From Bacteroidia bacterium (GTDB lineage: Bacteria; Bacteroidota; Bacteroidia; SpSt-205): 64,000 bases of DNA. Shown in pieces: positions 17,279 to 25,940 of this stretch. Where the stretch lies: contig JANXCX010000024.1 in the NCBI GenBank assembly GCA_025059535.1, positions 149,425 to 213,424 on the forward strand, given 5' to 3'. Both the position numbers and the translations under genes were made by a program. The notes below the pieces were generated by a model. The model was given only the letters and a program-made list of their open reading frames with translations, ran no database searches and was not told the DNA's origin. Each line of letters opens with the position of its first letter. Positions within the stretch are counted from its first letter, which is position 1.

Positions 17279-18120
17279 CGCTTTCTTGGGGTTACATGCC
17301 GTTCGGAGTGATAGGAGGAGCGCACTAAAGGCCCGCTTTCTACGTAGTCAAAGCCCATCTCTAGCCCAAGCCGCGCATACGCCTCAAATTCCTCAGGTGG
17401 CACGAAGCGCTCTACGGGCAGATGAGCGGGGGTAGGTTGAAGGTATTGGCCTAAAGTAAGCACATCGCAGCCATTAGCCAGCAGATCCGCCATAAGTTCT
17501 ATGACCTCTTCGTGCGTCTCACCCAAACCTAACATAGCGCCAGACTTAGTACGGAATCCCGCTTCTTTAGTTCGACGGATCTGTTCCAGGCTGCGTTCGT
17601 ATTTGGCTTGAGGCCGTACGCGGCGGTAGAGGCGACGTACGGTCTCCATGTTATGCGAAACTACATCTGGGCCCTCTTCCAGGACACGATAAAGGGCCGC
17701 CCAATTCCCTTTGAAGTCGGGTAGCAAGACCTCAATCGTCGTGTGGGGCATGCGCGTTTTGATAGCCCGCACCGTACGGGCCCAAATTTCCGCGCCCCCA
17801 TCTTTGAGTTCATCCCGATTGACCGAAGTAATCACGCAGTGTTTGAGTTGCATAAGTTCTACTGCTTGAGCCACGCGCTCAGGCTCTTCCCAATCCAGCT
17901 CGGTGGGGCGGCCCGTTTTTACGGCGCAGAAGCCGCAGGAACGCGTGCAGATATTTCCCAAAATCATGAAGGTAGCTGTGCCGGCGCCCCAGCATTCGCC
18001 CATATTAGGGCAGTGGGCACTCTCGCACACCGTATGAAGGCGATGGGTGTCTATAACCTGACGGACAAAACGGTAGTTAGCGCCTGAGGGCAGTTTGACG
18101 CGCAGCCAAGCCGGGCGCAT
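17275..18120 (-). CDS. lipA: lipoyl synthase
   Basis: Radical SAM enzyme that inserts two sulfurs into octanoyl groups on lipoyl domains. 281 residues. The auxiliary 4Fe-4S cluster uses C32, C37 and C43 ([13 protein letters not shown]), and the radical SAM cluster uses C58, C62 and C65 (CTRSCGFC). The C-terminal RSSYHS motif that provides a serine ligand is present. [10 protein letters not shown] and the SVNRDEL motif are also typical. It has its own -7 box, with the upstream gene's terminator in front of it. lipB is not in the window. Confidence 0.97.
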   Translation of the reverse strand: MRPAWLRVKLPSGANYRFVRQVIDTHRLHTVCESAHCPNMGECWGAGTATFMILGNICTRSCGFCAVKTGRPTELDWEEPERVAQAVELMQLKHCVITSVNRDELKDGGAEIWARTVRAIKTRMPHTTIEVLLPDFKGNWAALYRVLEEGPDVVSHNMETVRRLYRRVRPQAKYERSLEQIRRTKEAGFRTKSGAMLGLGETHEEVIELMADLLANGCDVLTLGQYLQPTPAHLPVERFVPPEEFEAYARLGLEMGFDYVESGPLVRSSYHSERHVTPRKR

Positions 18121-18127
18121 AGCCTAT

Positions 18128-18135
18128 CAAAGGTA
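18128..18135 (-). promoter_or_regulatory. -7 promoter box for lipA
   Basis: TACCTTTG on minus, 7 nt before ATG 18120. The -33 position falls inside the terminator hairpin of the upstream CUB gene (18144-18169). Confidence 0.65.
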
Positions 18136-18138
18136 AAT

Positions 18139-18169
18139 AAAAAAGCGGGGCGGCGAGCGCCGCCCCGCT
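18139..18169 (-). terminator. intrinsic terminator of the CUB-repeat gene
   Basis: On the minus strand an 11-bp perfect GC-rich stem (AGCGGGGCGGC / GCCGCCCCGCT, loop GCTC) is followed by six T. It lies 8 bp after the TAG at 18178. It is the only clear intrinsic terminator I found in the window. Confidence 0.88.
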
Positions 18170-18177
18170 CAGCGTTT

Positions 18178-21100
18178 CTATAGCGTGATAACCCACCGCA
18201 GGAAGGTGCGCTCCCCGTTACTGAGATGCACCTCCACGGTATAAACGCCCCCGCTTAGAGCTTCTAAGTACCAGCGGTGTTTTTCCTCTATACCTTCCCA
18301 GACCAGCTTGCCGTAGGTGTCCCAAATCCGCACGCGCTGGATAGGCAGGTCAGCCTCCAGCCAGGCCCCACCGCGGCTCGGATTAGGGTGGAGGGTCACC
18401 CTTATACCTGCCGAAAGCCCAGGAAGGGAATTCGGGGGAGGCGGCACATCCTCACACTCAATCCGGGCCTCCCAACCAAATAGACTATCCGCCGCATTTG
18501 CACGGAAGGCAAATGTAAGAACCCTACCTGTACTAGTAATTGCAGGAGGCAGGGTAGAGCCATGGTAAGCCCCTATCTGACGGGCGGAGGTACCTTCGCC
18601 ATCATACGCCCAGAGCGTATCGCCGCTTCCAAGCGCAAAGGCTGAGAAAGTAACCTTCAGCCGCTTACCCGACGGCGCTCGGAAGATAGCCATACTTGTA
18701 TCCCTACCCTGATAGAGGTCAACTGGACCACCTCCGTCATAGAAAGTAGCGCCATTACCGCAGCAGTTTTCCGCCGCTAAGTCCACATCCAGCGTATCCC
18801 TATAAGGCATCAGATAGGTACAAGCTGGATAGCCTATGCAGCGCAGCCGAGCCGCCCATCCCGCGTCGGACGTATTGTCCGACGAGCGAAACTCAAAGGT
18901 AAGATACCGGCCAGAGCTCTGGATCACAGGCGGCAGAGTCGTCCCAGAGTACTGTCCTATTAGATTCGCCGTGCGTCCAAATCCATCAAATACCCGTAGA
19001 ATATCCTGATTAGCCTCGGTGGCAAATTGAGAAAAGGTGGCCTCTATTCTTTCGCCATAAGGAGCTTGGAAGATGATTAGCTTGTTTTGATTATCACCAT
19101 AATTTCTATTAGGCCCCCCGCTATCGTAGAAGTTAGCGCCGCCGCAACAATCCTCCTGCGTTAGGTCTATCACGGCACTATCTGCCTGAAGCACATAGCT
19201 GCAGGGGGCGATACACGAAATCGTAGCTTCCCACCCTGCACCCGTAATGCTTCCATCGGAGCGGAAACGGAAGGTGAGCGCATTACCCGTGCTTGTTAGC
19301 TCTACTGGCATAGAGGGCGTACCACGCAGGGTGATAAGCCGAGGGGAGGATAGTTCATCCGCACCGTCATATACTACGAGCGAGTCGCAGCAGTTTTCGG
19401 AGGCGAAGCTAGTGAAGACCACTCTCAGGCGATGGCGCGGCGGTGCAAGGAAAGTCAGGCCGCGTGACTCGCTATTGCTATAATTCGCCGTAGGCCCGCC
19501 GCTATCGTAGAAGCGCACCTCATCGCAGCAGGCTTCTTCCCCTAAATCAATTGTCCCACTGCGCATAGTGTAAATGCAAGGCACAAAACAGGAGATGGAG
19601 GCGCCCCATCCTGCCGCATTACCTGAGCCATTGGAAACAAACCGGAACGTAATATACCGCCCGCGTGCCCGAATAGGTTGGGCCGGAGGGGTATTACCAC
19701 TCAGACGGGCTAAAATAGGGCTATTCGCGTCCTGACCATCATGCACAAATAGAGTATCCCCGTCTAGAAGTTCTAGCTGGAAGAAACTAAAGGCGGCGCG
19801 CTGGCCTTCAGGCGCCATAAAGGTGATAGTGCGATTCTCGTTATCCCCATAGTTCCCGCCGAGATTTCCACTATCGTAGAAGACGGCGTCGCCACAGCAG
19901 TTATTTTGCGCTAGGTCTATCACCTGAGGAGAGGCAGGCATAGTGAAAGTACAAGCAGCGGGTGGAGCCACGCAGCTTAGGCGCGCCGCCCAGCCACTTC
20001 TCACAACGCTTCCATCTGAGGTGAATCGGATAGTCAGAGCACGGCCGGTACTGGTTATTGGAGCGGGTACGGTACTTCCCGAAAAGCGCCCTAACTGCGT
20101 CCCACCTGTACCTACTCCATCATACACTTCCAGCCAATCATAGTTAGTCTCCGTATTGAAGGCCGTAAATTCCAAGCGCAGCCGCTGCCCTAAAGGCGCT
20201 AAGAAAGTGGTTGTTTGGTTTTCGTTATTAGAGTAGTTACCTGCAGGTCCGCCGCTATCGTAGAAGTTTAGACCATCACAGCAGTTCTCTCCGCCCAGGT
20301 CTACCGTAAGGCCATTAGTCATGTTGTATATGCAGGGGACGAAGCAGCTTACCTCGGCTATCCATCCAGCAGCGGTGCCGGCACTATTAGAGACGAAACG
20401 GAAGGTGATACTTTGCCCGCTACTGCGCAGGACCGAAGGAAGAGTAGTACCGCTCAACCGGGCAACAATTGGTGCGGCCGCATCTGGGCCATCATGAACG
20501 TACAGCGTATCTCCCGACGCTACCTGGAAGGCGCCAAAATCTACACGTACCCGCTGTCCCGAAGGCGCCGTGAAGGTAATCTGGCGGTCCTCATTATCCC
20601 CATAACCCCCCGCCTCACTCCCGCTATCGTAGAATACGCCACCTCCACAGCAGCCGGCCGTACTTAGGTCTACATTCTGCGTAGCGGCGTTTAGAACGAA
20701 AGTGCAACCCGGCGACATAGGTACGCAACGCACCTGAGCAGCCCAGCCCGAGGCGGCAGTAGAGAAATTGGATTGGAAGCGCACGGTGAGGGCACGTCCG
20801 CTACTGGTCAGGGTAGGCGGCAGCGTATTACCCGAGAAGCGCCCTAAACGGGTCCCGCTCGTGCCCACTCCCTCAAACACCTCCAGCGTATCTACATTAG
20901 GCTCGGTATTGAAGCTGGAGAAGCTCAGCTCTACGCGCTGCCCTAAGGGAGCTACAAATGTTACGGTAGCATTTTGGCCATTACCGTAGTCGCCCGAGGG
21001 GCCACCGCTATCAAAGAAGTTGAGTCCGCCGCAGCAGTCCCGCTGGGCAATCTCCACCGTCGTGGTACCGGTAGCTGGCATGACAAAAGTGCAGCGCTCA

Positions 21101-24100
21101 TAGCAGCCCACCCGCGCCCCCCATCCAGCAGCGGTACCTGAAGCATTAGAGACAAATCGGAAGGTAAGCTGCTGCCTATTTCCCCGAATCAGAGGCGGTA
21201 AGTCCGTACCCGAATAAGCCCCCAGGCGCGGCGCATTTAGATCAGCCCCATCATACACATATAGCGTATCCCCTTCAGCTAAATTGAAGGCAAAGAAGCG
21301 CACTTCTACTCCCTGGCCAACAGGAGCTTCAAAGGTAATAGTCTCATCTACGCTATTCCCATAATCCGCCCCTAAGCCGCCATCATCATAGAAGTGCGCT
21401 AGACCGCAGCAGCCTAAAGTCCCTAGCTCTACCCGGCGCGTGCTAAGATTGAAGATGCAGCCGGGAGTGGGGGTAGCACAACTAACCGAAGCGGCCCAGC
21501 CTAGCCTGTTAACACTACCATCGCTTTGGAAGCGAAAAGTGAGGACGTTCGTAGAACTCAAAAGAGTAGGAGGCAGAGTAGTACCCGTGAAACGGCCGAG
21601 GCGCGGCGCATTCACATCAGCCCCATCAAAGGCCTCTAGCACATCATAATTATTTTCCGTCGTGAAGGCGGAGAATTCTACCCGCACATGCTGACCTACC
21701 GGCGCCGTGAAGGTAACTACCCCATTTTCACCATTGGTGTAGTTACCGGGCTGATCAGAGGTCGTAGCACTACCCCCAGAGCCACCACTATCAAAGAAAT
21801 TGAGTCCTCCACAGCAGTCACGTTCACCTATAGCTACGGTAGCGCTGCCGGTGCGCGGCATGGTGTAGATGCAGCGCTCATAGCACGCTATGCGCGCCGC
21901 CCAGCCCGCCGCATTGCCAGAACCGTTGGAAATAAAGCGGAAAGTAAGCCGCTGCCTACTTCCGCGAATTACGGGCGGTAGGTTAGTACCCGAGTAAGCT
22001 CCGATCAGAGGGGCACTGAGATCAGCCCCATCATACACATATAGCGTATCCCCAGCTAGCAAGCTAAAAGCAATAAAACGCACTTCTACCCCTTGTCCCA
22101 CCGGGGCGATAAAGGTTAGGATATCATCTATATTGTCCCCATAATTTCCTACCGAGCCGCCATCATCGTAAAATACCCCTACCCCACAACAGGAATTCGC
22201 CGCCACATCTACCTGAGTCGTCTGCATAGTGAAGATACAGGCGGGTGGAGGCGTAACGCAGGAAACCACCGCCTCCCATCCAGCGGCTACGACTGTGGCA
22301 TTCGAGCGGAAACGAAATGTTAGGGCTTCAGTACTACTTGTAAGCACGGGGGGAAGCGCAGCACCTGAATAAACCCCCAGCCGTGTAGCGTTAGCATCCG
22401 GCCCATCGAAAACTTCCAGCGTATCTTGATTGAGCTGGGTATTGAAAGAATTGAATTGCACGCGTACAAATTCACCCGGTGGAGCCAAAAAGGTCAAGGT
22501 AAGGTTTTCATTATTAGCATAGTTTCCGTTGGGGCCACCCGTATCGTAGAAGCGTATCCCACCACAGCCCTCTTGGGCGGCTAAATCAAATGTGCCGTTC
22601 TGCATGAGAACTTGGCGAGGGTAGCAGCGCACTACGGCAAACCAGCCCGCCCTTTCCGCAGCGGCATCCGAGACAAACTGAAATGTAAGGGCGCCCCGGC
22701 TGCTACGCAGGAGCGGCGGAAGGGTTGAGCCTGTATAGGTACCTATCAGGGGGTCTGAAGTGGAGGCGCCATCATACACCCGTAATTCATCTCCCGCTCC
22801 AAGGTCAAAGGTATTGAAGCGCACCTCTACTCCTTGGCCCGAAGGCGCGCGAAAGGTTAGAACATGGCTAGCGTTGGCGCTATAGTCGCCGCTCAGCCCG
22901 CCATCATCGTAGAAATGAGCTAAGCCGCAGCAGCCCGTCGCGCCTAAATCTACCGTCTGAGTACTCATAGGAAAGATACAGGCTGAGGCAGGACTTACGC
23001 AGGAAAGGGCAGCTTCCCAGCCCAACCGATTAACGGAGCCATCAGACCGAAAGCGAAAAGTAAGTGCATTAGAAGTACTGATGAGCGTCGGCGGCAGCGC
23101 TGTACCCATAAACCGCCCTAAGCGGGGCGCACTCGTATTGGGGCCATCAAATACCTCAAGACTATCGTAGTTATTCTCCGTCGTAAAGGCCGAGAACACT
23201 ACCCGCACATGTTGGCCTAATGGCGCAGTAAAGGTCATAACGGCATTTTCGTTATTCATGTAATTACCCGACGCACCGCTGGTAGTAGCGCTTCCGCCAG
23301 GTCCGCCACTATCGTAGAAATTCGCCCCGCCGCAGCAGACCTCAGCGGCTAAATCCACAGTAACGCCATTTTGCATGGAATATTGGCAGGGTACAAAGCA
23401 TTGAAGTAGAGCGATCCATCCTCCTGCCGTACCAGCTCCATCCGAGACAAAGCGAAAAGTAAGGTGGGAGCCCGTACTCCGGATAGTTTGAGGGGTATTC
23501 CCGCTAAGGCGCGCAATCACGGGTGCCGCCGTATTAGGCCCATCATGGACATAAAGCGTGTCCCCCGTTAAGAGGTCCATTACCCCAAATTCAGCCCTTA
23601 GGCGCTGACCCGCTGGAGCGGCAAAGGTTATGGTGCGGTCCTCTCCATCCCCATACCCACTGCCATCCCCACCACTATCGTAGAAGAGAGCTGAACCACA
23701 GCAGCTATTAGCGCTTAGGTCTATATCTTGATGGGTAGATAGTAGGGTGAAAGTACAGGCCGCTGCAGGAGACACGCAGCTTACCCGTGCTACCCAGCCG
23801 CTCCTTACTTCACTAACATCTGAGGTAAAGCGCACCGTCAGCGCAGGGCCACTGCTTGTAAGAGGCCCAGGCACCGTAGTGCCTGAAAACCGACCTAACA
23901 GGGGAGACCCGGTATTCGGGCCATCATATACCTCCAGCCAGTCAAAGCCCGCCTCCGTATTGAAAGCGCTAAACTCCAGGCGAATCCGCTGCCCAAAGGA
24001 TGCGCGAAATGTCATGGTGAAGTTCTGGTTATTGCCATAATTCCCCGAGGGACCGCCCGAATCGTAAAAGTCAGCCCCACTGCAGCAGCCGCTTGCCACC

Positions 24101-24201
24101 AGATCTACAGTGGTATTACTGATATTGTAGCTGCATTGCGCATATACCCCATACCCTACAGCTAAGCAAGCCCCCAGTAGGCTGCGGATAAAGGTTGGCA
24201 T
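18178..24201 (-). CDS. giant secreted protein of 15 tandem CUB domains with T9SS type A sorting domain
   Basis: 2007 residues from ATG 24201. A start at 24228 would include the promoter box as codons, so the second Met (MPTFIRSLLGACLAVGYG) is used; a signal peptide ends near VYAQ. Fifteen CUB-like units of ~115-130 residues follow, each with Cys or CC followed by FYDSGG/FYDDGG, a Y(G/S)xN(E/Q)N turn, LEVYDG or LYVYDG, a G.(F/Y)(S/T)G loop, L(T/I)FRF(V/R)S and a final GW.A.(V/I)SC. Units alternate between two flavours. In CUB domains such acidic residues (YDG, D) bind Ca2+, so Ca2+-dependent carbohydrate or protein binding is likely. The tail has LHPNPSRGGAW and a final beta-strand domain (VYTVEVHLSNG), the T9SS signal. 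Confidence 0.9.
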   Translation of the reverse strand: MPTFIRSLLGACLAVGYGVYAQCSYNISNTTVDLVASGCCSGADFYDSGGPSGNYGNNQNFTMTFRASFGQRIRLEFSAFNTEAGFDWLEVYDGPNTGSPLLGRFSGTTVPGPLTSSGPALTVRFTSDVSEVRSGWVARVSCVSPAAACTFTLLSTHQDIDLSANSCCGSALFYDSGGDGSGYGDGEDRTITFAAPAGQRLRAEFGVMDLLTGDTLYVHDGPNTAAPVIARLSGNTPQTIRSTGSHLTFRFVSDGAGTAGGWIALLQCFVPCQYSMQNGVTVDLAAEVCCGGANFYDSGGPGGSATTSGASGNYMNNENAVMTFTAPLGQHVRVVFSAFTTENNYDSLEVFDGPNTSAPRLGRFMGTALPPTLISTSNALTFRFRSDGSVNRLGWEAALSCVSPASACIFPMSTQTVDLGATGCCGLAHFYDDGGLSGDYSANASHVLTFRAPSGQGVEVRFNTFDLGAGDELRVYDGASTSDPLIGTYTGSTLPPLLRSSRGALTFQFVSDAAAERAGWFAVVRCYPRQVLMQNGTFDLAAQEGCGGIRFYDTGGPNGNYANNENLTLTFLAPPGEFVRVQFNSFNTQLNQDTLEVFDGPDANATRLGVYSGAALPPVLTSSTEALTFRFRSNATVVAAGWEAVVSCVTPPPACIFTMQTTQVDVAANSCCGVGVFYDDGGSVGNYGDNIDDILTFIAPVGQGVEVRFIAFSLLAGDTLYVYDGADLSAPLIGAYSGTNLPPVIRGSRQRLTFRFISNGSGNAAGWAARIACYERCIYTMPRTGSATVAIGERDCCGGLNFFDSGGSGGSATTSDQPGNYTNGENGVVTFTAPVGQHVRVEFSAFTTENNYDVLEAFDGADVNAPRLGRFTGTTLPPTLLSSTNVLTFRFQSDGSVNRLGWAASVSCATPTPGCIFNLSTRRVELGTLGCCGLAHFYDDGGLGADYGNSVDETITFEAPVGQGVEVRFFAFNLAEGDTLYVYDGADLNAPRLGAYSGTDLPPLIRGNRQQLTFRFVSNASGTAAGWGARVGCYERCTFVMPATGTTTVEIAQRDCCGGLNFFDSGGPSGDYGNGQNATVTFVAPLGQRVELSFSSFNTEPNVDTLEVFEGVGTSGTRLGRFSGNTLPPTLTSSGRALTVRFQSNFSTAASGWAAQVRCVPMSPGCTFVLNAATQNVDLSTAGCCGGGVFYDSGSEAGGYGDNEDRQITFTAPSGQRVRVDFGAFQVASGDTLYVHDGPDAAAPIVARLSGTTLPSVLRSSGQSITFRFVSNSAGTAAGWIAEVSCFVPCIYNMTNGLTVDLGGENCCDGLNFYDSGGPAGNYSNNENQTTTFLAPLGQRLRLEFTAFNTETNYDWLEVYDGVGTGGTQLGRFSGSTVPAPITSTGRALTIRFTSDGSVVRSGWAARLSCVAPPAACTFTMPASPQVIDLAQNNCCGDAVFYDSGNLGGNYGDNENRTITFMAPEGQRAAFSFFQLELLDGDTLFVHDGQDANSPILARLSGNTPPAQPIRARGRYITFRFVSNGSGNAAGWGASISCFVPCIYTMRSGTIDLGEEACCDEVRFYDSGGPTANYSNSESRGLTFLAPPRHRLRVVFTSFASENCCDSLVVYDGADELSSPRLITLRGTPSMPVELTSTGNALTFRFRSDGSITGAGWEATISCIAPCSYVLQADSAVIDLTQEDCCGGANFYDSGGPNRNYGDNQNKLIIFQAPYGERIEATFSQFATEANQDILRVFDGFGRTANLIGQYSGTTLPPVIQSSGRYLTFEFRSSDNTSDAGWAARLRCIGYPACTYLMPYRDTLDVDLAAENCCGNGATFYDGGGPVDLYQGRDTSMAIFRAPSGKRLKVTFSAFALGSGDTLWAYDGEGTSARQIGAYHGSTLPPAITSTGRVLTFAFRANAADSLFGWEARIECEDVPPPPNSLPGLSAGIRVTLHPNPSRGGAWLEADLPIQRVRIWDTYGKLVWEGIEEKHRWYLEALSGGVYTVEVHLSNGERTFLRWVITL

Positions 24202-24205
24202 GCGG

Positions 24206-24213
24206 CAAAGATA
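24206..24213 (-). promoter_or_regulatory. -7 promoter box for the CUB gene
   Basis: TATCTTTG on minus, 4 nt before ATG 24201; it fixes the start codon. Confidence 0.68.
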
Positions 24214-24273
24214 AGCATCCTGAGCCATTCCTATTCTGGCCAGCCAAAATTACCTTAGCTAAGTTGGGATTTG

Positions 24274-24281
24274 TACCTTCG
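24274..24281 (+). promoter_or_regulatory. -7-like promoter box for the PorV-like gene
   Basis: TACCTTCG (one mismatch to TAnnTTTG), 5 nt before the GTG at 24287. Confidence 0.45.
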
Positions 24282-24286
24282 GGTAG

Positions 24287-25045
24287 GTGGTGGGGCTAGT
24301 ACTGCTTATATGGGGACAGTATTACGCGCCGGTGGCGCTTGGGCTGAGTGGGGCTCAGAGCTGCCTTACGGGGGAGGTACTGAGCCTAAATCCGGCCACG
24401 TTTCCCCAGCGCCGGTGGTCTGGCGAAGTAGCAGTAACCGCTTACCTTCCAGCCCCTGAGCTAAGCTGGCGCTTGGGTGGCTTGGCTTTTTCGTGGGACT
24501 CCCTGCAGGTCCTGCAAGCCCAGCTTATGTATTGGGGCTGGGATAAAATAACACATTGGCAAGGCGGGGTGGGATACGGAGCCAGTTTTTTTCGTCGGAA
24601 AGTAAAGCTAGCCGTACGAACTAGAGCCCTTTTTACCGATTTTGCCGAGTATGGACGTCTCTGGCGCTTCACGCCCGATGTAGGCTTTCAATTTTTTCCC
24701 CTGCCTCAGCTTGTGATTGGCGGCTATGGGTATAATCTCCTCGGGGTAGGCTGGGGGCTTCTACCTGGAGCGCTACGCTATGGGTTAGGCCTAGCGTATG
24801 CGCCCCTCCCTACGGCTCTCCTAATGGCCGAGCTGACGCAGGAAGGATCAGCTAACCCCCAGCTTCACACGGCTTTCCTGTACAGCCCTCATCGGATGCT
24901 TCACTGGCGTGCGGGAATAGCCGTACCCCTGCTGCAAATAGGCACAGGTATAGACTTAGCGTATCAGAGCTGGCGGCTGCGCTTAGCCTATGGCTACCAG
25001 CCCACCTTAGGTAGCTGGCTGGCCGTTGGCGTGGCCCATCCCTAA
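24287..25045 (+). CDS. outer-membrane barrel protein, PorV/UPF0164-like
   Basis: 252 residues. After a short signal sequence (GTG start, VVGLVLLIWG) the N-terminus ALGLSGAQSCLTGEVLSLNPATF carries the S-L-N-P-A motif seen at the start of PorV/PorQ/FadL-like barrels, followed by strands ending in aromatic residues to the C-terminal WLAVGVAHP. PorV is a T9SS shuttle that hands cargo to the sortase; since two T9SS cargo genes are near, a role in secretion is plausible but unproven. It is divergent from the CUB gene (85 bp apart). Confidence 0.7.
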   Translation: MVGLVLLIWGQYYAPVALGLSGAQSCLTGEVLSLNPATFPQRRWSGEVAVTAYLPAPELSWRLGGLAFSWDSLQVLQAQLMYWGWDKITHWQGGVGYGASFFRRKVKLAVRTRALFTDFAEYGRLWRFTPDVGFQFFPLPQLVIGGYGYNLLGVGWGLLPGALRYGLGLAYAPLPTALLMAELTQEGSANPQLHTAFLYSPHRMLHWRAGIAVPLLQIGTGIDLAYQSWRLRLAYGYQPTLGSWLAVGVAHP

Positions 25046-25064
25046 GAAAAGCTTAAGTTTTTCT
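25045..25064 (+). repeat. AT-rich inverted repeat between the PorV-like gene and HMG-CoA lyase
   Basis: AGAAAAGC-TTAA-GTTTTTCT folds as an 8-bp hairpin with one G-U pair, beginning at the last base of the PorV-like stop codon and ending 1 nt before ATG 25066. It could be a weak terminator or a binding site; no strong claim. Confidence 0.35.
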
Positions 25065-25065
25065 A

Positions 25066-25923
25066 ATGGAAGCCGTGCAAATCGTGGAGTGCCCGCGCGA
25101 CGCGTGGCAAGGACTTAGCCATATAATTCCCACGGAAATCAAGATCGCTTACCTCACCGAGCTTATCCAGGTGGGTTTTCATACGCTGGATGCGGGGTCG
25201 TTTGTGTCGCCTAAGGCTGTGCCTCAAATGCAGGACACCGCCGCAGTGCTAGAAGCCCTACCCTATGCGGCCTATCCCCATACAGGCCTCCTGGTTATTG
25301 TAGCTAATCGGCGTGGGGCGGAAGAGGCCGTACGCCATCCAGCCGTTCGGTACGTAGGATACCCCCTTTCGCTTTCGGAGACCTTTCAGCGGCAGAATAC
25401 GCGCCAATCGCGGGCGGAGGCCCAGGCTTTTGTAGAAGAATTGGTAGAGCTGTGCCGAGCCTACGGAAAGGTCCCCGTAGTTTATCTCTCCATGGGTTTT
25501 GGGAATCCTTACGGTGATCCGTACGACCCCGAGGAAGTGGTAGTTCTCGCCCACCATCTTCAGGCCAAGGGTGTGGCCATTTTATCCTTAGCCGATACGG
25601 TAGGGTTAGCTACGCCAGACCAAATATATAACCTATTAGCTCGGGTTCTCCCTCTGGTCCAAGGGGTGACATGGGGGGTACATCTCCATGCTACGCCGCA
25701 GGACAGCCGAGCGAAAATAGCCGCAGCCTGGGAAGCGGGGTGTAGGCGGTTTGATACGGCGCTAGGGGGTTATGGCGGCTGCCCCTTCGCCGGCGTGCCT
25801 TTAGTCTCTAACCTGCGCACGGAAACCCTTCTAAGCTTTTTAGAGGAAAAGTCGGCCCTTCCCCCTCTAAACTGGCAGGCTTTAGCGCGCGCGCAAAGCC
25901 TACTTTCCCAAGCTTTCGGATAA
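25066..25923 (+). CDS. mvaB: hydroxymethylglutaryl-CoA lyase
   Basis: Splits HMG-CoA to acetyl-CoA and acetoacetate (leucine and ketone-body catabolism). 285 residues of the DRE-TIM barrel family. ECPRDAWQGL (catalytic Arg/Asp) is near residue 10, GFHTLDAGSFVSPKAVPQM follows, then SMGFGNPYGDPY, LSLADTVG, the metal-binding HxH in HLHAT, and the signature cysteine loop GGYGGCPFAG. PRDAxQ and HLHxT, instead of PRDGLQ and HxHDT, match the Bacteroidota form as I recall it. The gene lies alone; other leucine-pathway genes are absent here. Confidence 0.92.
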   Translation: MEAVQIVECPRDAWQGLSHIIPTEIKIAYLTELIQVGFHTLDAGSFVSPKAVPQMQDTAAVLEALPYAAYPHTGLLVIVANRRGAEEAVRHPAVRYVGYPLSLSETFQRQNTRQSRAEAQAFVEELVELCRAYGKVPVVYLSMGFGNPYGDPYDPEEVVVLAHHLQAKGVAILSLADTVGLATPDQIYNLLARVLPLVQGVTWGVHLHATPQDSRAKIAAAWEAGCRRFDTALGGYGGCPFAGVPLVSNLRTETLLSFLEEKSALPPLNWQALARAQSLLSQAFG

Positions 25924-25927
25924 GATT

Positions 25928-25935
25928 TATTTTTG
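25928..25935 (+). promoter_or_regulatory. -7 promoter box
   Basis: TATTTTTG, 5 nt before ATG 25941. Confidence 0.6.
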
Positions 25936-25940
25936 CTTTA

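Noticed and set aside
18500-24100. Many antisense open frames and near-identical ~350-bp DNA periodicity, which might suggest a CRISPR or tandem repeat
   Set aside because: The periodicity follows from the CUB domains; unit length is far too long and variable for CRISPR, and antisense frames are shadows.
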